Below, piece by piece: positions 16,539 through 26,800 of a DNA stretch of 64,000 nt; within the stretch, counting starts at the first letter, position 1; every line of letters starts with the position of its first letter. The position numbers and the translations under genes are program-made. The DNA lies in contig JACRQF010000009.1 in NCBI GenBank assembly GCA_016222825.1, positions 744,001 through 808,000 on the forward strand. The letters are read 5' to 3'. Below the pieces are notes generated by a model, which searched no databases, had not been told where the DNA came from, and saw only the letters and a list, made by a program, of their open reading frames with translations. Origin of the DNA: Verrucomicrobiota bacterium. Lineage in GTDB: Bacteria > Verrucomicrobiota > Verrucomicrobiia > CAIQCK01.

Positions 16539-17690
16539 ATGAGATTTTTGAGTTGGTTGTTGACAGTCGGGCTGGCGATGATTCTGCCGGCGGGGACGGA
16601 AGGACAATCGCCGGCGGCGTTGGAGGTGGTGGCTGCGGGCATCACAGCGCCGACGGACATCCGCCACGCGGGCGATGGATCGCAGCGGTTGTTTCTGGTC
16701 CAGCAGGAGGGGCTGATCCGAGTCCTCGACGGCAACCGCATCCTGCCGACACCGTTTCTGGACATGAGGAGCCAAGTGTTGAACCGCGGCGAACAGGGGT
16801 TGCTCGGCCTGGCGTTTCATCCGAACTATCGTGTCAACGGGCGGTTCTTCGTTTATTTCACCGCGCCCGACGGCCAGAGCAACGTGCTGGCGCGGTTCAA
16901 TGTCTCGCGCGACGCCCTGAACGTCGCCGACCCGGCTTCGCAGGTGGTGTTGCTCACCATTCCGCACGAGCATTTCGAGAACCACAACGGCGGCGGGCTG
17001 GCGTTCGGGCCGGACGGCTTCCTTTATCTCAGCGTGGGCGACGGCGGCAGCGCGTGCGACCCGTTCGCCAACGGCCAAAACCGCGGCGTGTTGCTGGGCA
17101 AGCTGCTGCGGCTTGACGTGGACAGCGCCGAACCCTACGCGGTGCCGCCGACCAACCCGTTCGCGGACGAGCCGGGCGCGCGCGGGGAAATCTGGGCCTA
17201 TGGCTTGCGCAACCCGTGGCGGATCAGCTTCGACCGGCTCACGGGCGACCTGTTCATCGCCGATGTCGGCCAGAACCTCCGCGAGGAGGTCAACTTTCAG
17301 GCCGCCGGCAGCGCGGGCGGCGCCAACTACGGCTGGCGGTTCTACGAAGGCACCGCCCGCAACACCTGCGCCGTGCCGGGGACGGATTTCCCGTTTGTCC
17401 CACCCATCATCGAATACGATCACGTCCTTGGCCGTTGCTCGGTGACAGGCGGCTATCTGTATAGCGGGGCGGCCATCCCGGCGCTGATTGGCCGCTACCT
17501 CTACGCGGACTTTTGCACCGGCGAGATTTTTTCCGCCGCGCCCGACGCCAACGGCGTCTGGACCAGCACGCTGTTGCGCGACGAGGCTTTCTTCATCACG
17601 ACGTTCGGCGAGGACGAGCAGGGCGAGCTTTACCTCGGCGACGCCACCAACGGCCGCATCCTCAAGCTGGTGCCCGCCGGTGGCTTGTAG
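16539..17690 (+). CDS. Secreted PQQ-dependent sugar dehydrogenase (GSDH/Hhip-like propeller)
   Basis: Protein of 383 residues with a Sec signal (MRFLSWLLTVGLAMILPAGTEG) and a six-bladed propeller of the soluble aldose sugar dehydrogenase type: GLLGLAFHPNY, NHNGGGLAFGPDGFLYLSVGDGG, EIWAYGLRNPWRISFD, LFIADVGQ, ANYGWRFYEG, GGYLYSG. Family enzymes oxidise aldoses in the periplasm with PQQ, although many homologues are uncharacterised. GGAG lies about 4 bases before ATG 16539. No PQQ synthesis gene is in the window, so the cofactor would come from elsewhere or the protein does not use it. Confidence 0.85.
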   Translation: MRFLSWLLTVGLAMILPAGTEGQSPAALEVVAAGITAPTDIRHAGDGSQRLFLVQQEGLIRVLDGNRILPTPFLDMRSQVLNRGEQGLLGLAFHPNYRVNGRFFVYFTAPDGQSNVLARFNVSRDALNVADPASQVVLLTIPHEHFENHNGGGLAFGPDGFLYLSVGDGGSACDPFANGQNRGVLLGKLLRLDVDSAEPYAVPPTNPFADEPGARGEIWAYGLRNPWRISFDRLTGDLFIADVGQNLREEVNFQAAGSAGGANYGWRFYEGTARNTCAVPGTDFPFVPPIIEYDHVLGRCSVTGGYLYSGAAIPALIGRYLYADFCTGEIFSAAPDANGVWTSTLLRDEAFFITTFGEDEQGELYLGDATNGRILKLVPAGGL

Positions 17691-17718
17691 TGCGCGTCAC
17701 GATGAAAGCGAAAGACCA

Positions 17719-20379
17719 TTACGGCGGGGAGGACGGCGACGCTTTGATCAGGGCGTGGAACCGGTCGAGCAGCGCGCGAGCATCCGGAAGCGACTTTGCC
17801 CGCGCATAGACGGGGACGGGCGAGATCACGAGTTGTTGCGTCAGCGGGTTGCCAAAGATGTCGAAGAACTCCGCTTCGGCTCCGCCGGAGGTTTTCATCG
17901 TCTTCACCTCAATCGCAGCCTGTCTGCTGCCGTTAAACCAGAATGCGGCGACCGCGCCCGACGGCGTTGTATAGCGATGCACTTCGAGGTCGTTGGCGAC
18001 ACTGTGGCCTGCGGGAACTGCGCGGGCGAGCAATTCCGCCATCCACGCTTGCGCGATCATGTTCGGTCGCGGCACGAAGCGGTCGTAGAAGACGCTGTAG
18101 CCGTCCCACACCGCGGGCACGGCGCAGAACCAGAAATACTTCTGCTGGCCGGCGGAGATGCACTTCAAGTAGGACCGCGTCATCGTCGTGAGGATCTCCT
18201 TGTCGGAGCGGTCGGTGAACCACTCGCTCGTGGACTGCATCCCCCACTCGGAGTTCCAGACCGGATGGCGGCCACCCAGCCCCATTTCCTTCAGCACCTT
18301 CGCGAGCGGATTGTCCGGCTCATACCATTCGAGGTTGCGGTGATAACTGTGGAGCGTCACGACATCCACACAGTCCTTGGCTTTCCCGAACACAGTCCTG
18401 ATCCACGGCTCCAGCCGTGCGGGGTCGTGCGTGCTCACTAGGCTCGGCGCGAGGATTTTGATTTTCGGGTCCACGGCCTTGGCGGCCTCCCAAGCCGCCC
18501 GCACCGTGTCGGCATAAGGCGCGGCCTCGGCGAAATAAGCCGGCTCATTCCAAACCTCCCAGCCCCAGACGCCGTCGCGATAGCGCCGGACGATCTCCGC
18601 GAACGACTTTTTGAACTTCGCCATGTCGCCGGGGATGTTGAACCGCGGGCCGCCCTGCCAGTGATTGTTCGGCGCGTAGTAGCGAGTGATGGTGCCGACG
18701 AGCCGCAAGCCGTGTTCGCGGTAATCCCTCACCAGCGCGTCGTGGCTCGCCCAATGGAACTCGCCTTCTTTCGGCTCGATCGCGTTCCACGGAAACCAGT
18801 CGCGCACCCACCGCACACCGAGATCGCGCAGCAGCGACAGGACTTCGCCGCTGTAGCTCGGCGCGTTGTTCCAAAACGGGTCCATGCCACGCTCACCCAC
18901 GATGCCAAAAAATGAATCGTCATCGAAACCCTTGCCGGCGACCGGTGAAAACACGGCGTAGTCCAGCGTCTGCGTCGCCAGCAGCTTGCCCTGCGCATCG
19001 TTCACCTCGGCGGTCAACCTGAAGTGCCCGCGCCGCGACGTGTCGAGCCGGATGGCCTGCCACGGGCCACGGGATCTCGGCTGGACCGTCAACCGCAACG
19101 CCTGTCCCTGAGCGCTGCCGCCGAAGTCGTCATCAACACGAAAACCCACGGTCAGCGCCGCCACCGTCGTGGCGCAATTGACGCCACGCAGATGAACCAC
19201 CGCCGGCGTGTTCGGCCGGAAGACGTTGCCGAACGATGACGAGACAATCTCGATGCCACTCGTCTCGCAAGCCTCCGGTGCGGCGGGCCGCGGACCGGCT
19301 CCAAAATAACAATCATCCACCCACACGTCTCCCTGCGACGCGTCCACGCTGACGCCGACTGTCACGGCGGGGTATGGATACGGCCTCGGAATCTGCACGC
19401 GCACTTCGCACGTCTGCCACTGTGTGCCGAGCGCAAACGTCTTCTTCGCGACCGTCACCGTCTTGTTCACCTTGGCCTCCTGGTTGACATCCCACGGAGC
19501 CGCCGTCCCGCGGACTTCGAGGTCCACCCGCGCGCCCTTCCGCGCCGCCTTCATTGCGACCGTGAACACATACTCCCGCCCGTGCTCCACCGGGATCGCA
19601 TAAGACCGGAGCGTGTTTTTGCTCCACCTGTCCAAGTTGGCCGTTCGAACGCTGCAAAGGCCGCGAGCGTGGTTGGTCGAATCCAGCACGAAGACCTGCG
19701 AGATCAAGCCATGCAACGAGGTCCAGTGGTCGAATCCAAACTCAAAGTCGCCGTTCTGAAGCAAATTTGCCCGCTTCACTACGCGCGACACGGCCGCCGG
19801 CGCCACCGCGACAACTGCGACGTCATCAATCCAAACCTTGCCCACCGACGTTGCCTTCTGGTGACCGAGCATCAGCGACAGATGCTTCCAGTCGGCCGGT
19901 GCCGTGAATCGCAGCGAGTAGCGCGTCCAGTCTCTTGATGAGAAACCGCTGCTGTGCAGCTTCTTCGCCTCCCGCACCGTGCCCGTGACCTTGCCCTCTT
20001 CGCTGTGGCCACAAATCCAAACCTGACCGGCGGCCACGCCGTCGCTCTTGCCCCACCAACTCAACTCGTATTGCGCTCCTGGCTGCCACTCTCGGATCGG
20101 CGAAACCGCCAGCCGCCATTTCCCCTCGTCGCGTTGCGAGACGCACAAGGCAAACCGTCCTTCGTGCTTCTCGCTCTCATCGCAGAACACATACTTTCGA
20201 CTGGAATTCAAATACTCCCAATCTGCGGGTTTGTCTCCCGTCAGAAGCTCGAACCCTCCGTTGGTCATGGAATTACGGTCGCCTTTCTCGGCGATCAAAG
20301 GCTGCGCGACAAATACCACCACTGTCAGCGCCACCGTCATGACGGTGAGGTTCTTCCATCGTCTTTCGCAAACTCTCAT
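17719..20379 (-). CDS. Secreted multidomain clan-A glycoside hydrolase (GH39/GH5-like)
   Basis: Protein of 886 residues with a Sec signal (hydrophobic core about 10-28). Two CBM4/9-like jelly rolls follow (about 35-195 and 203-360; MTNGGFELLTG and LLQNGDFEFG starts), then an Ig-like region and a TIM barrel (about 485-880). The acid/base glutamate is probably E612 (EVWNEP) and the nucleophile E711 (WNSEWG), as in GH5/GH39 enzymes. The start ATG overlaps the stop of the upstream HzsA-like gene (ATGA, 20376-20379). It is the last gene of the central operon. The substrate is unknown; the binding domains imply an insoluble or polymeric target. Confidence 0.78.
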   Translation of the reverse strand: MRVCERRWKNLTVMTVALTVVVFVAQPLIAEKGDRNSMTNGGFELLTGDKPADWEYLNSSRKYVFCDESEKHEGRFALCVSQRDEGKWRLAVSPIREWQPGAQYELSWWGKSDGVAAGQVWICGHSEEGKVTGTVREAKKLHSSGFSSRDWTRYSLRFTAPADWKHLSLMLGHQKATSVGKVWIDDVAVVAVAPAAVSRVVKRANLLQNGDFEFGFDHWTSLHGLISQVFVLDSTNHARGLCSVRTANLDRWSKNTLRSYAIPVEHGREYVFTVAMKAARKGARVDLEVRGTAAPWDVNQEAKVNKTVTVAKKTFALGTQWQTCEVRVQIPRPYPYPAVTVGVSVDASQGDVWVDDCYFGAGPRPAAPEACETSGIEIVSSSFGNVFRPNTPAVVHLRGVNCATTVAALTVGFRVDDDFGGSAQGQALRLTVQPRSRGPWQAIRLDTSRRGHFRLTAEVNDAQGKLLATQTLDYAVFSPVAGKGFDDDSFFGIVGERGMDPFWNNAPSYSGEVLSLLRDLGVRWVRDWFPWNAIEPKEGEFHWASHDALVRDYREHGLRLVGTITRYYAPNNHWQGGPRFNIPGDMAKFKKSFAEIVRRYRDGVWGWEVWNEPAYFAEAAPYADTVRAAWEAAKAVDPKIKILAPSLVSTHDPARLEPWIRTVFGKAKDCVDVVTLHSYHRNLEWYEPDNPLAKVLKEMGLGGRHPVWNSEWGMQSTSEWFTDRSDKEILTTMTRSYLKCISAGQQKYFWFCAVPAVWDGYSVFYDRFVPRPNMIAQAWMAELLARAVPAGHSVANDLEVHRYTTPSGAVAAFWFNGSRQAAIEVKTMKTSGGAEAEFFDIFGNPLTQQLVISPVPVYARAKSLPDARALLDRFHALIKASPSSPP

Positions 20380-22808
20380 CTCTGGTTTCCGCCATAACCT
20401 ACCACAGTCGGCTCCTGGCCAGTCAGTTGATCATAGCCGGCCGTCTCGTGCTCGGTGCCGGTGGGGTCGCCAAGCGCGGAAGCGAGGGTCGGGACGGGAC
20501 GGAAGTTTGGATGGTCCTTGTAGATCAGGTTTCGCCGGCCGAAATAGGTGCCGTAGTAGGGGCCGTTCGCGTCGGCCCACGTGATGAGACGGACCAGTTC
20601 GGCCTGCGAGAGCTTCACGTCGTGATGCGGACCGCGCGCGACGGCGATGAACTTGCTGGCGTGCGAGCCAAGCGCGCGCGGCGGCAACGGCACGACGTTG
20701 GTGAACTGCATCTGGCTGCCGCTCGGGCCGTAGAACTCGGTGATGTAGCCCAGCAGCTTCCGCTTCATGATGTTCTCGTAGGAGCGGTTGAAGAATTGCG
20801 TGAGCGCGCCGGTGAGGTCGAGGCCACCTTCGGGCTTCGCGCCGCCGTGGCAGCGCACGCAATGCCGGTCGAGCACCGGCTGCACGTCACTGGCGTAGTG
20901 GATCGTTCGCGGCACGGTTTCGCCGGGTTGCGGCGCGGGCGTGACGGCGGGTTTCGCCAGCGCGAGCAGCCGCCCGCTGACGCGCGCCGCGTTGGGACGG
21001 CCTTCGTGGCAGCCGACACAGCCGCGCGTCTCGCCGGGCTGGAGATTCACGAACGTCCGCATCCGCTGGACCTCCATGAAGTTGTCGTCGAGCGCCTGGA
21101 GGAAGATGTTGCGCCGCGCCGGCACGGTGAAGTGCGCCGAGCCGTCGTCATGCACCGGCACGACGCCGTGGTTCACCTTCACGAAGATGTGCGCGTAGAG
21201 GCTGATCGGCGCGTGCTGGCCGAGCGCGCTGTCGTCTGGCCAAAACCGATGCGCCGACCACGGGCGAGCGACTTGTTCGAGCACGCGCAGGTATTTCACC
21301 GAGCCGCGCGGCACGCCGTCGAGTCCGCGATAGACATCGGTGAGCACCAACGTGCCTTTCTCCGGCGCGACGGTCGGCTGCTCTCGCGTCGGCGTGAGGA
21401 CGGGCGGCGTCTTGCGCGCGCGCAGCGGCATCGGCTGCCAGCAGGAAATCTTCGGGTCGCTGTGGATGCGCACGCGGTTGCCGAACACATCAATCAACCA
21501 CAGCCCGTAGGCAGACGCGTGGCCCCACGGCTGGTCGGGATTGCAGTTCACAAGGAAATACTTCCCTGCAACGGCGTTCGTCTCCGGGTCGGCGAGCGGA
21601 TACGGCTCCGAGAACAGCGGCCCCTTGTTGTCGGCGACCCACTGGCCGTTCCGCAGATGCGCAAACTTTTCGCCATACGCCCCGGTCTGCTCGCGGATCA
21701 GGTTGCAGCTCGCCCGCCTGTCCGGCGTGAGCGAGCGTATCGGCTCCAGCGTGTGGACCGGCTTGTTGATGTCCACCAGCAGGATCGGCCCGACTGCGAA
21801 CGGATGATGAAACGTGCCCGTGCAGACGAAGAGATTGTTCTGGCCGGGGATGGCGCGGCCGTGGATGAACACCATCGGGTCCTCGATGTCGTCACCGTAA
21901 ATCTCGCAGCTCCCCGAACCGTCCGGCCGCATCGCCCAGAGCGCCTGCACGGCGATGACGCCCTTGTCCACGTATTCCCAACGCGTGTAGAGGATGCGCC
22001 CGTCGTTCATCACGCTCGGCGTGGACTCGCTCAGCGCGCCCTCGGAAAGCCGCCGCAGGTTCCCGCCGTCGGCGTCCACACGATGGAGCAGGTTCACCAC
22101 GAGATCGTCGGGCTGGTCGCAGAGCACGCCACGCTCGCAACGCGCCGACGCGAACACGATGCCGCCGTCGGGCAGGTAGCACGGATGAAAATCGTCCGAC
22201 GTGTGGTAGTAGGGGCTTTTCGGGTTGCGGAACCGCGCCACGCGCTGCGCCTCGTCGGGCGGGTCGAACGTGAGCTGCCGCAGCCCCGTGCCGTCCACGC
22301 GCGCTTCGTAGAGCCGAAACGCCTTGTCCGGCGCGCTCTTGTAGCCGAACACCACGCGCTGTCCGTCAAACGACAGGTCGTAGCGGTCGGTGATGCCGCC
22401 GCGCAGTTGCGGGAGCAACTCCGTCACCTTGCCATCCGGCAGCGACAACACGCACAACCCGCCGCCGAACTTCGTCGCGCGCATGAACTCCGCGTAATAC
22501 CAACCCGGCGTGTAAGTGTGCCGCTTCACGAACAGCAGTTTCCCCGGACTGAGCAACGGATTGCTCCCCACCAGCGCGTCAAACTTCAGCCGCTCGACCT
22601 CGTTGGTGATCGCCGTCGTCTCAGCGCGCCTGCTTAGTTCTTCCCATCGCCCGCGAAACTCCTCCGCGCGATACCGCCCCGGAAACGAAGCCGCCAGATC
22701 ATCCATTGCCGCGCGCAACGAGTCGAGTTGCTGGCGCACAGTTGGCTCGTCCGCCGAAGCGCGGCCGGACACCGCCAACAACAGAACGGCGACTGGAAAC
22801 AAAATCAT
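20376..22808 (-). CDS. Exported dihaem HzsA-like protein
   Basis: About 810 residues. I start it at ATG 22808, where a Sec signal begins directly (MILFPVAVLLLAVSGRASA). An alternative ATG at 22913 overlaps the upstream stop (ATGA) but adds 35 residues encoded by a repeat-rich stretch. Residues 80-460 form a TolB-like propeller (GSCEIYGDD, RILYTRWEY). Two haem c sites follow, CVGCH (597-601) and CVRCH (650-654). The layout matches the family around the hydrazine synthase alpha subunit, whose many heterotroph members have no known function; hydrazine synthesis itself is not implied. It is coupled by ATGA to the glycosidase downstream. Confidence 0.78.
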   Translation of the reverse strand: MILFPVAVLLLAVSGRASADEPTVRQQLDSLRAAMDDLAASFPGRYRAEEFRGRWEELSRRAETTAITNEVERLKFDALVGSNPLLSPGKLLFVKRHTYTPGWYYAEFMRATKFGGGLCVLSLPDGKVTELLPQLRGGITDRYDLSFDGQRVVFGYKSAPDKAFRLYEARVDGTGLRQLTFDPPDEAQRVARFRNPKSPYYHTSDDFHPCYLPDGGIVFASARCERGVLCDQPDDLVVNLLHRVDADGGNLRRLSEGALSESTPSVMNDGRILYTRWEYVDKGVIAVQALWAMRPDGSGSCEIYGDDIEDPMVFIHGRAIPGQNNLFVCTGTFHHPFAVGPILLVDINKPVHTLEPIRSLTPDRRASCNLIREQTGAYGEKFAHLRNGQWVADNKGPLFSEPYPLADPETNAVAGKYFLVNCNPDQPWGHASAYGLWLIDVFGNRVRIHSDPKISCWQPMPLRARKTPPVLTPTREQPTVAPEKGTLVLTDVYRGLDGVPRGSVKYLRVLEQVARPWSAHRFWPDDSALGQHAPISLYAHIFVKVNHGVVPVHDDGSAHFTVPARRNIFLQALDDNFMEVQRMRTFVNLQPGETRGCVGCHEGRPNAARVSGRLLALAKPAVTPAPQPGETVPRTIHYASDVQPVLDRHCVRCHGGAKPEGGLDLTGALTQFFNRSYENIMKRKLLGYITEFYGPSGSQMQFTNVVPLPPRALGSHASKFIAVARGPHHDVKLSQAELVRLITWADANGPYYGTYFGRRNLIYKDHPNFRPVPTLASALGDPTGTEHETAGYDQLTGQEPTVVGYGGNQR

Positions 22809-22907
22809 TTTTACAAAATCATTTCTCGGATGGACCTGAGAGTCGCCTGTCTTTGCCGGCTGAAGCCTCGGCCTTTCCGAACATGATTTTGTAACCATGA
22901 TTCTGTT
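22799..22907. repeat. Fourfold ATGATTTTGT repeat arranged as a double inverted repeat
   Basis: ACAAAATCAT occurs at 22799-22808 and 22813-22822, and its reverse complement ATGATTTTGT at 22883-22892 with the one-mismatch copy ATGATTCTGT at 22898-22907. The inner pair extends to the 12-base perfect inverted repeat TTACAAAATCAT (22811-22822) / ATGATTTTGTAA (22883-22894), and on into imperfect CGGA/TCCG matches. The spacing within each pair is 14 and 15 bases. It spans the junction of the SGNH and HzsA-like genes and includes the proposed HzsA start codon. Confidence 0.6.
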
Positions 22908-22909
22908 GT

Positions 22910-23800
22910 TCATGGTTTGAAGAACTCCATCAGGATTTTCGACAGGATTTGTTCGCCGATTTCATTCGCGTGGACGCGGTCGCGGTAGAAGACGTGCGGA
23001 TGGAGCTTCGTGGAGCGGATGTATTCGGCCCACGGCAGCGTCATGTTTGCGAAACCGCAGCGTTGCTCCGCCGCGAGCCTCTGTAACGCGACGCCATACT
23101 CGCCGGCGCCCGACCGCTTGTCCTTCGCCAGTTCCTCTGGCGAGCGCGGGTCGGTGGTGCCGAACGTGCCGGTGAAGAGCAGGATTTCCACGTCCGGCAG
23201 CGCGGCGCGCAACTGGCCGATTACCTCGCGGATGCTCGCGATGTCCTTTTGGCTGATGCCGCCAATGAACATCAGATCGGGCTTGAGCGGCACGACGTTC
23301 TTCTGGATGCGGCCCTCCTCCTTGTAATGCTGGCAACCGCCACCGCCGCGGACATAGACCGTGCCACGAATCTTCGCCTTCGGGTAAGCCTCCGCGAGCT
23401 TCGCCAGCCACGCCGAGCGCATCGTGTCGGCGACAATGCTGTCGCCCATCGCCAGCAGGTGCAGTTCGCCGCCCTCGGTGAGAATGCGGCGTGTGCGCTT
23501 CAGGTGCGTCCAGTCCGGCTTCGGCGGCGTGAACTCGCCCTTCGGCATCTCGGCCTGAATCTTCGCGATTTGTTCCAGCGACCGCTGCGGCGTGCCGAAG
23601 ATCGAGTAGTCCTTCTCCGGCGACCTTTGCTCCGTCTTCACATCCGGCGGCCACTTCGCCTTCAGCGGCCCCTTGTCCGGAAACTTCACCGGCGAGTCTT
23701 TCATCATATCGGCGAACACAGTGACACTCCCGACGAGCGCCAGCAGGGCGACAGCGCGGTTCAGGCCGAACTGCCAGTGTGGACAGAGGATGTTCTTCAT
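22910..23800 (-). CDS. Secreted SGNH/GDSL-type hydrolase
   Basis: Protein of 296 residues. ATG 23800 overlaps the upstream stop (ATGA, 23797-23800) and opens a Sec signal (LNRAVALLALVGSVTVFA). SGNH marks: block I GDS in LLAMGDSIVAD, a glycine-rich block in VRGGGGCQHY, IGGISQKDI in the middle, and block V with the catalytic Asp and His in YRDRVHANE near the end. Such enzymes are usually carbohydrate esterases (for example removing acetyl groups) or lipases. Secretion and the sugar setting favour an esterase that unmasks a glycan for the GH3 and clan-A enzymes of the same operon. Confidence 0.8.
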   Translation of the reverse strand: MKNILCPHWQFGLNRAVALLALVGSVTVFADMMKDSPVKFPDKGPLKAKWPPDVKTEQRSPEKDYSIFGTPQRSLEQIAKIQAEMPKGEFTPPKPDWTHLKRTRRILTEGGELHLLAMGDSIVADTMRSAWLAKLAEAYPKAKIRGTVYVRGGGGCQHYKEEGRIQKNVVPLKPDLMFIGGISQKDIASIREVIGQLRAALPDVEILLFTGTFGTTDPRSPEELAKDKRSGAGEYGVALQRLAAEQRCGFANMTLPWAEYIRSTKLHPHVFYRDRVHANEIGEQILSKILMEFFKP

Positions 23801-26800
23801 TTGTTGATTCCTGTTTGCGCGACCGGCGGAATATTCGCGGCAGGCGACGGGTTGATGATGACACGGAAGCCGACGTCGTGGACTTTCTGCCACGACTCGT
23901 AGGCGCGGCGCACGGAGGAGCCGGCGTCGGCGGGACGGTCGGCCCAGGAGCCGCCGCGCGCGACTTTGCGGTCGGCAAGACTCTCGCCGTTGCGGCCGTC
24001 GTCGTCGCGATACGGATACGGGCGGTAGCTGGAGCGGGTCCATTCGCTGACGTTGCCAATCATGTCGCGCAGGCCCCATGCGTTCGGCTCGGTCTGGCCG
24101 ACGTAGTCCACGACATGCCACTTGTCGCGGAACCGCTCGTCGTGCAGCGGGAAGTTCATCTCCGGCGGATACTCGTAGCGTTTCGGCAACGCGCTCGCAC
24201 CGTCGAATTTCATCCGATACCAGCGCAGCGATTGGTCGGCGAGGTTGGCAAAGCGGCTGAAGTCGCTGTCCAGCGTGCCGTAGAAGAACTGCGTGTCGGC
24301 GCCGGCGCGCGCAGCCCATTCCCATTGCGCCTCGGTCGGCAGCGTCACGCGCTGGCCGGTCTTGAGACTGAGCCACTGGCAGAAGCGCATCGCCTGCTGC
24401 CACGACACGCGCGCGACGGGTTGGTCGGGATGATTGGCGATGTGGCCGGGGACGGTGTGGTCCATGTAGTGCATATCCACGTAGCGCGTGTCGTGCTCCG
24501 GGTCGAAGCGGGCGAACTGGCCGTTGGTGACTTCGGTGACGGCCATACAGAACGGCTCTTTCACACGCACCACCGCACGTGGCCGTTCGTCCGGCGCGCC
24601 ATCAAGGCCGCCCATAACGAACTCGCCGGCGGGAATCTGCACGAAGGTCATCTTTACGCCGTTGCCGAGTTCAACGACGCGCGGTGCCTCACTCGCAGCC
24701 GTCGCGACGCCCGCAGCCTTCAGTCCATCGGCCTTCACCGGCTCGGCTGGCGGCGGGACGAACTTCACCGGCACGCGCTTCTGGAAAACTTCCTCCGCCG
24801 CCTTGAACTCCGCCTCTGTGTCGGTGTCGTTGTTGGCGAAAAGCTTGGAAAGTTCAAGCCGCCGCCGGCCTTGGTCGCACTCACACGACGGCTTTGCCGG
24901 CGCATTGCCTTTCACTGGTTTTGCGGTGCGATTCGGCGTGCCAAGTTCCGCCAGCTTCGGCGGCCCCCAACTGCCTATGCGTGGCACGTTCAGGTCAATC
25001 CAGCAGTAGAGCCGCTCGCGCTCCTCGCGAGACATGCCGGCCAGCGTGACGCCGTGATGACCCTTCTCCAACATCTGGAGCAGCAGGCTCGTCGAGGCGT
25101 GATATTCCATCGGCGTTAGCAGGTCCATGTCGCCCTCGACGCCGGCGCGGCGGACGTAGGGATGCAACGTGTCGTAGGCGCTGTCAGGCGTCTTGAAACA
25201 CGGCTTGCTGCGCGGGCCGACGGTGGCGGGCTTGTCGTGGCAGCCGACGCAGTATCTCTCCAGCACCGGAAATACCTCGTGCGCGAACGCGAAAGGCCGC
25301 GCCGGGCCAAGCCACGGCTGGAGAGGCTCGCTCTTGCGAGCGTCGGCGAGGCTGCGTTGCAGCGGCAACGTCTCCATCCGCCGCTCGTGGCAGCCGACGC
25401 ACGAGACGCGTTCGCCGGGCATGCCGACGAGCCAACTGCGCATCAGTTGCACGGCACGGCCTTCGTCGTCGAGCGGCTGGAGCGAGACCGGCGTGTTGGC
25501 GGGAATCTGGAAACACGCGGAGCCGTCGGCCTCGACGCGCGCCGTGCCGAGGACGCGCTTCACGTCCCAGCCGGAGTTGATGCCGATGAGGTCGAAGCCG
25601 GCTTTGTTGAGGTAGCCGAAGTGATAGGCGAAGACGCGCAGGCTTTTCACCGTGCCGCGCGGCACGCCCTTCAAGCCGGGGCCGCTGTAGATGTCTGCGA
25701 TGTGGACCTCGGCCGTCTTGCTCTCCGGCACGATGCGGTCGGGGATGACCGGCGGCCGTGCGCGCGCCACGAGCGGCTGCGGCTCGAAGAGCGCCACGCC
25801 ATCGAACTCCGCGATGAGCGTGGCGTTGTCGAACACGTCCACGAGATAGATGCCCCAAAGGCTCTGCGGCGTCGGTTTCATCGAGACGAGGAAATACTTG
25901 CTGCTGAGCGGATGCGGATGCGTGGTCAGCGACGGCAGCTCTTTGAGGTAATGATGGTTGATGATCGCATCGCAAACCGTGCCAGCCACCGGCTTGCCGC
26001 GGCCGGGGATGAGTTGCAGGAAGCCTGTCTGCTCCGCCGGCAGAATTTCCGGCGTCACGGCGATGGGCTTGCCTTCCTCGCCCCATTCCTTCGACGCGGG
26101 CCGGTGGCGGAACGGATACGCGCCAGCCAACGCGGGATCCATCAACGCCATCCGCCCGCAATCGCCATGATCGTGGTGGCCGCTGATGATGCCGACGAGC
26201 CGGCTCGGATGATCGGGCACGGGTTTCGCGAAACGAAACGCCGTTGGGAACCATGAGTTGCTGCCGTAGAGCGCAAGCTGACCCGTGCCGTCGGGGTTCA
26301 TGCTCATGCGCCGCCGCGAGAAGTAATGCGGGATGTCGCTGTATTCCCAGCGTTGATACGACACGCGGCCGTCGTTGAGCACCACGGCGTCGTTGTCGCT
26401 GTCCTGATCGAACGTGAGTTGGCGCAGCACCTTCGTCGCCGGGTCGAGCAGGTAGAGGCTGGTAATTTGCTGATTGCCACTGAGGCAGGGCAGGCCGATG
26501 TAGTTGGCGGTGGAGCAGACAATGATCTTCCCGTTCGGCAGGTAGCAGGCGTCGAAGAAGTCGAGGTCGGGAAAAGTCTTCGGCGTCAACTGCTCCACCC
26601 CGCTGCCGTCGCTGCGAACTTGGAAGACGGCCCAGCGTTTGTTGTCGTCCACGCTGGAGAACAGCATCCGCTCGCCGTCGAAATCAAGGTGGACATCGCG
26701 CAGGATCCGGTCGCCGGCTGGCTTGAAGAGCCGCACCAGTTTTGGCTGGCTGCGGAGGTCCGAGAGGACGGCAATCTCGTTGTCGAAGCCGCTGCGAGGG

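Noticed and set aside
20427-22637. 736-codon plus-strand open frame opposite the HzsA-like gene
   Set aside because: No recognisable domain. The minus strand carries the haem motifs and propeller blocks.
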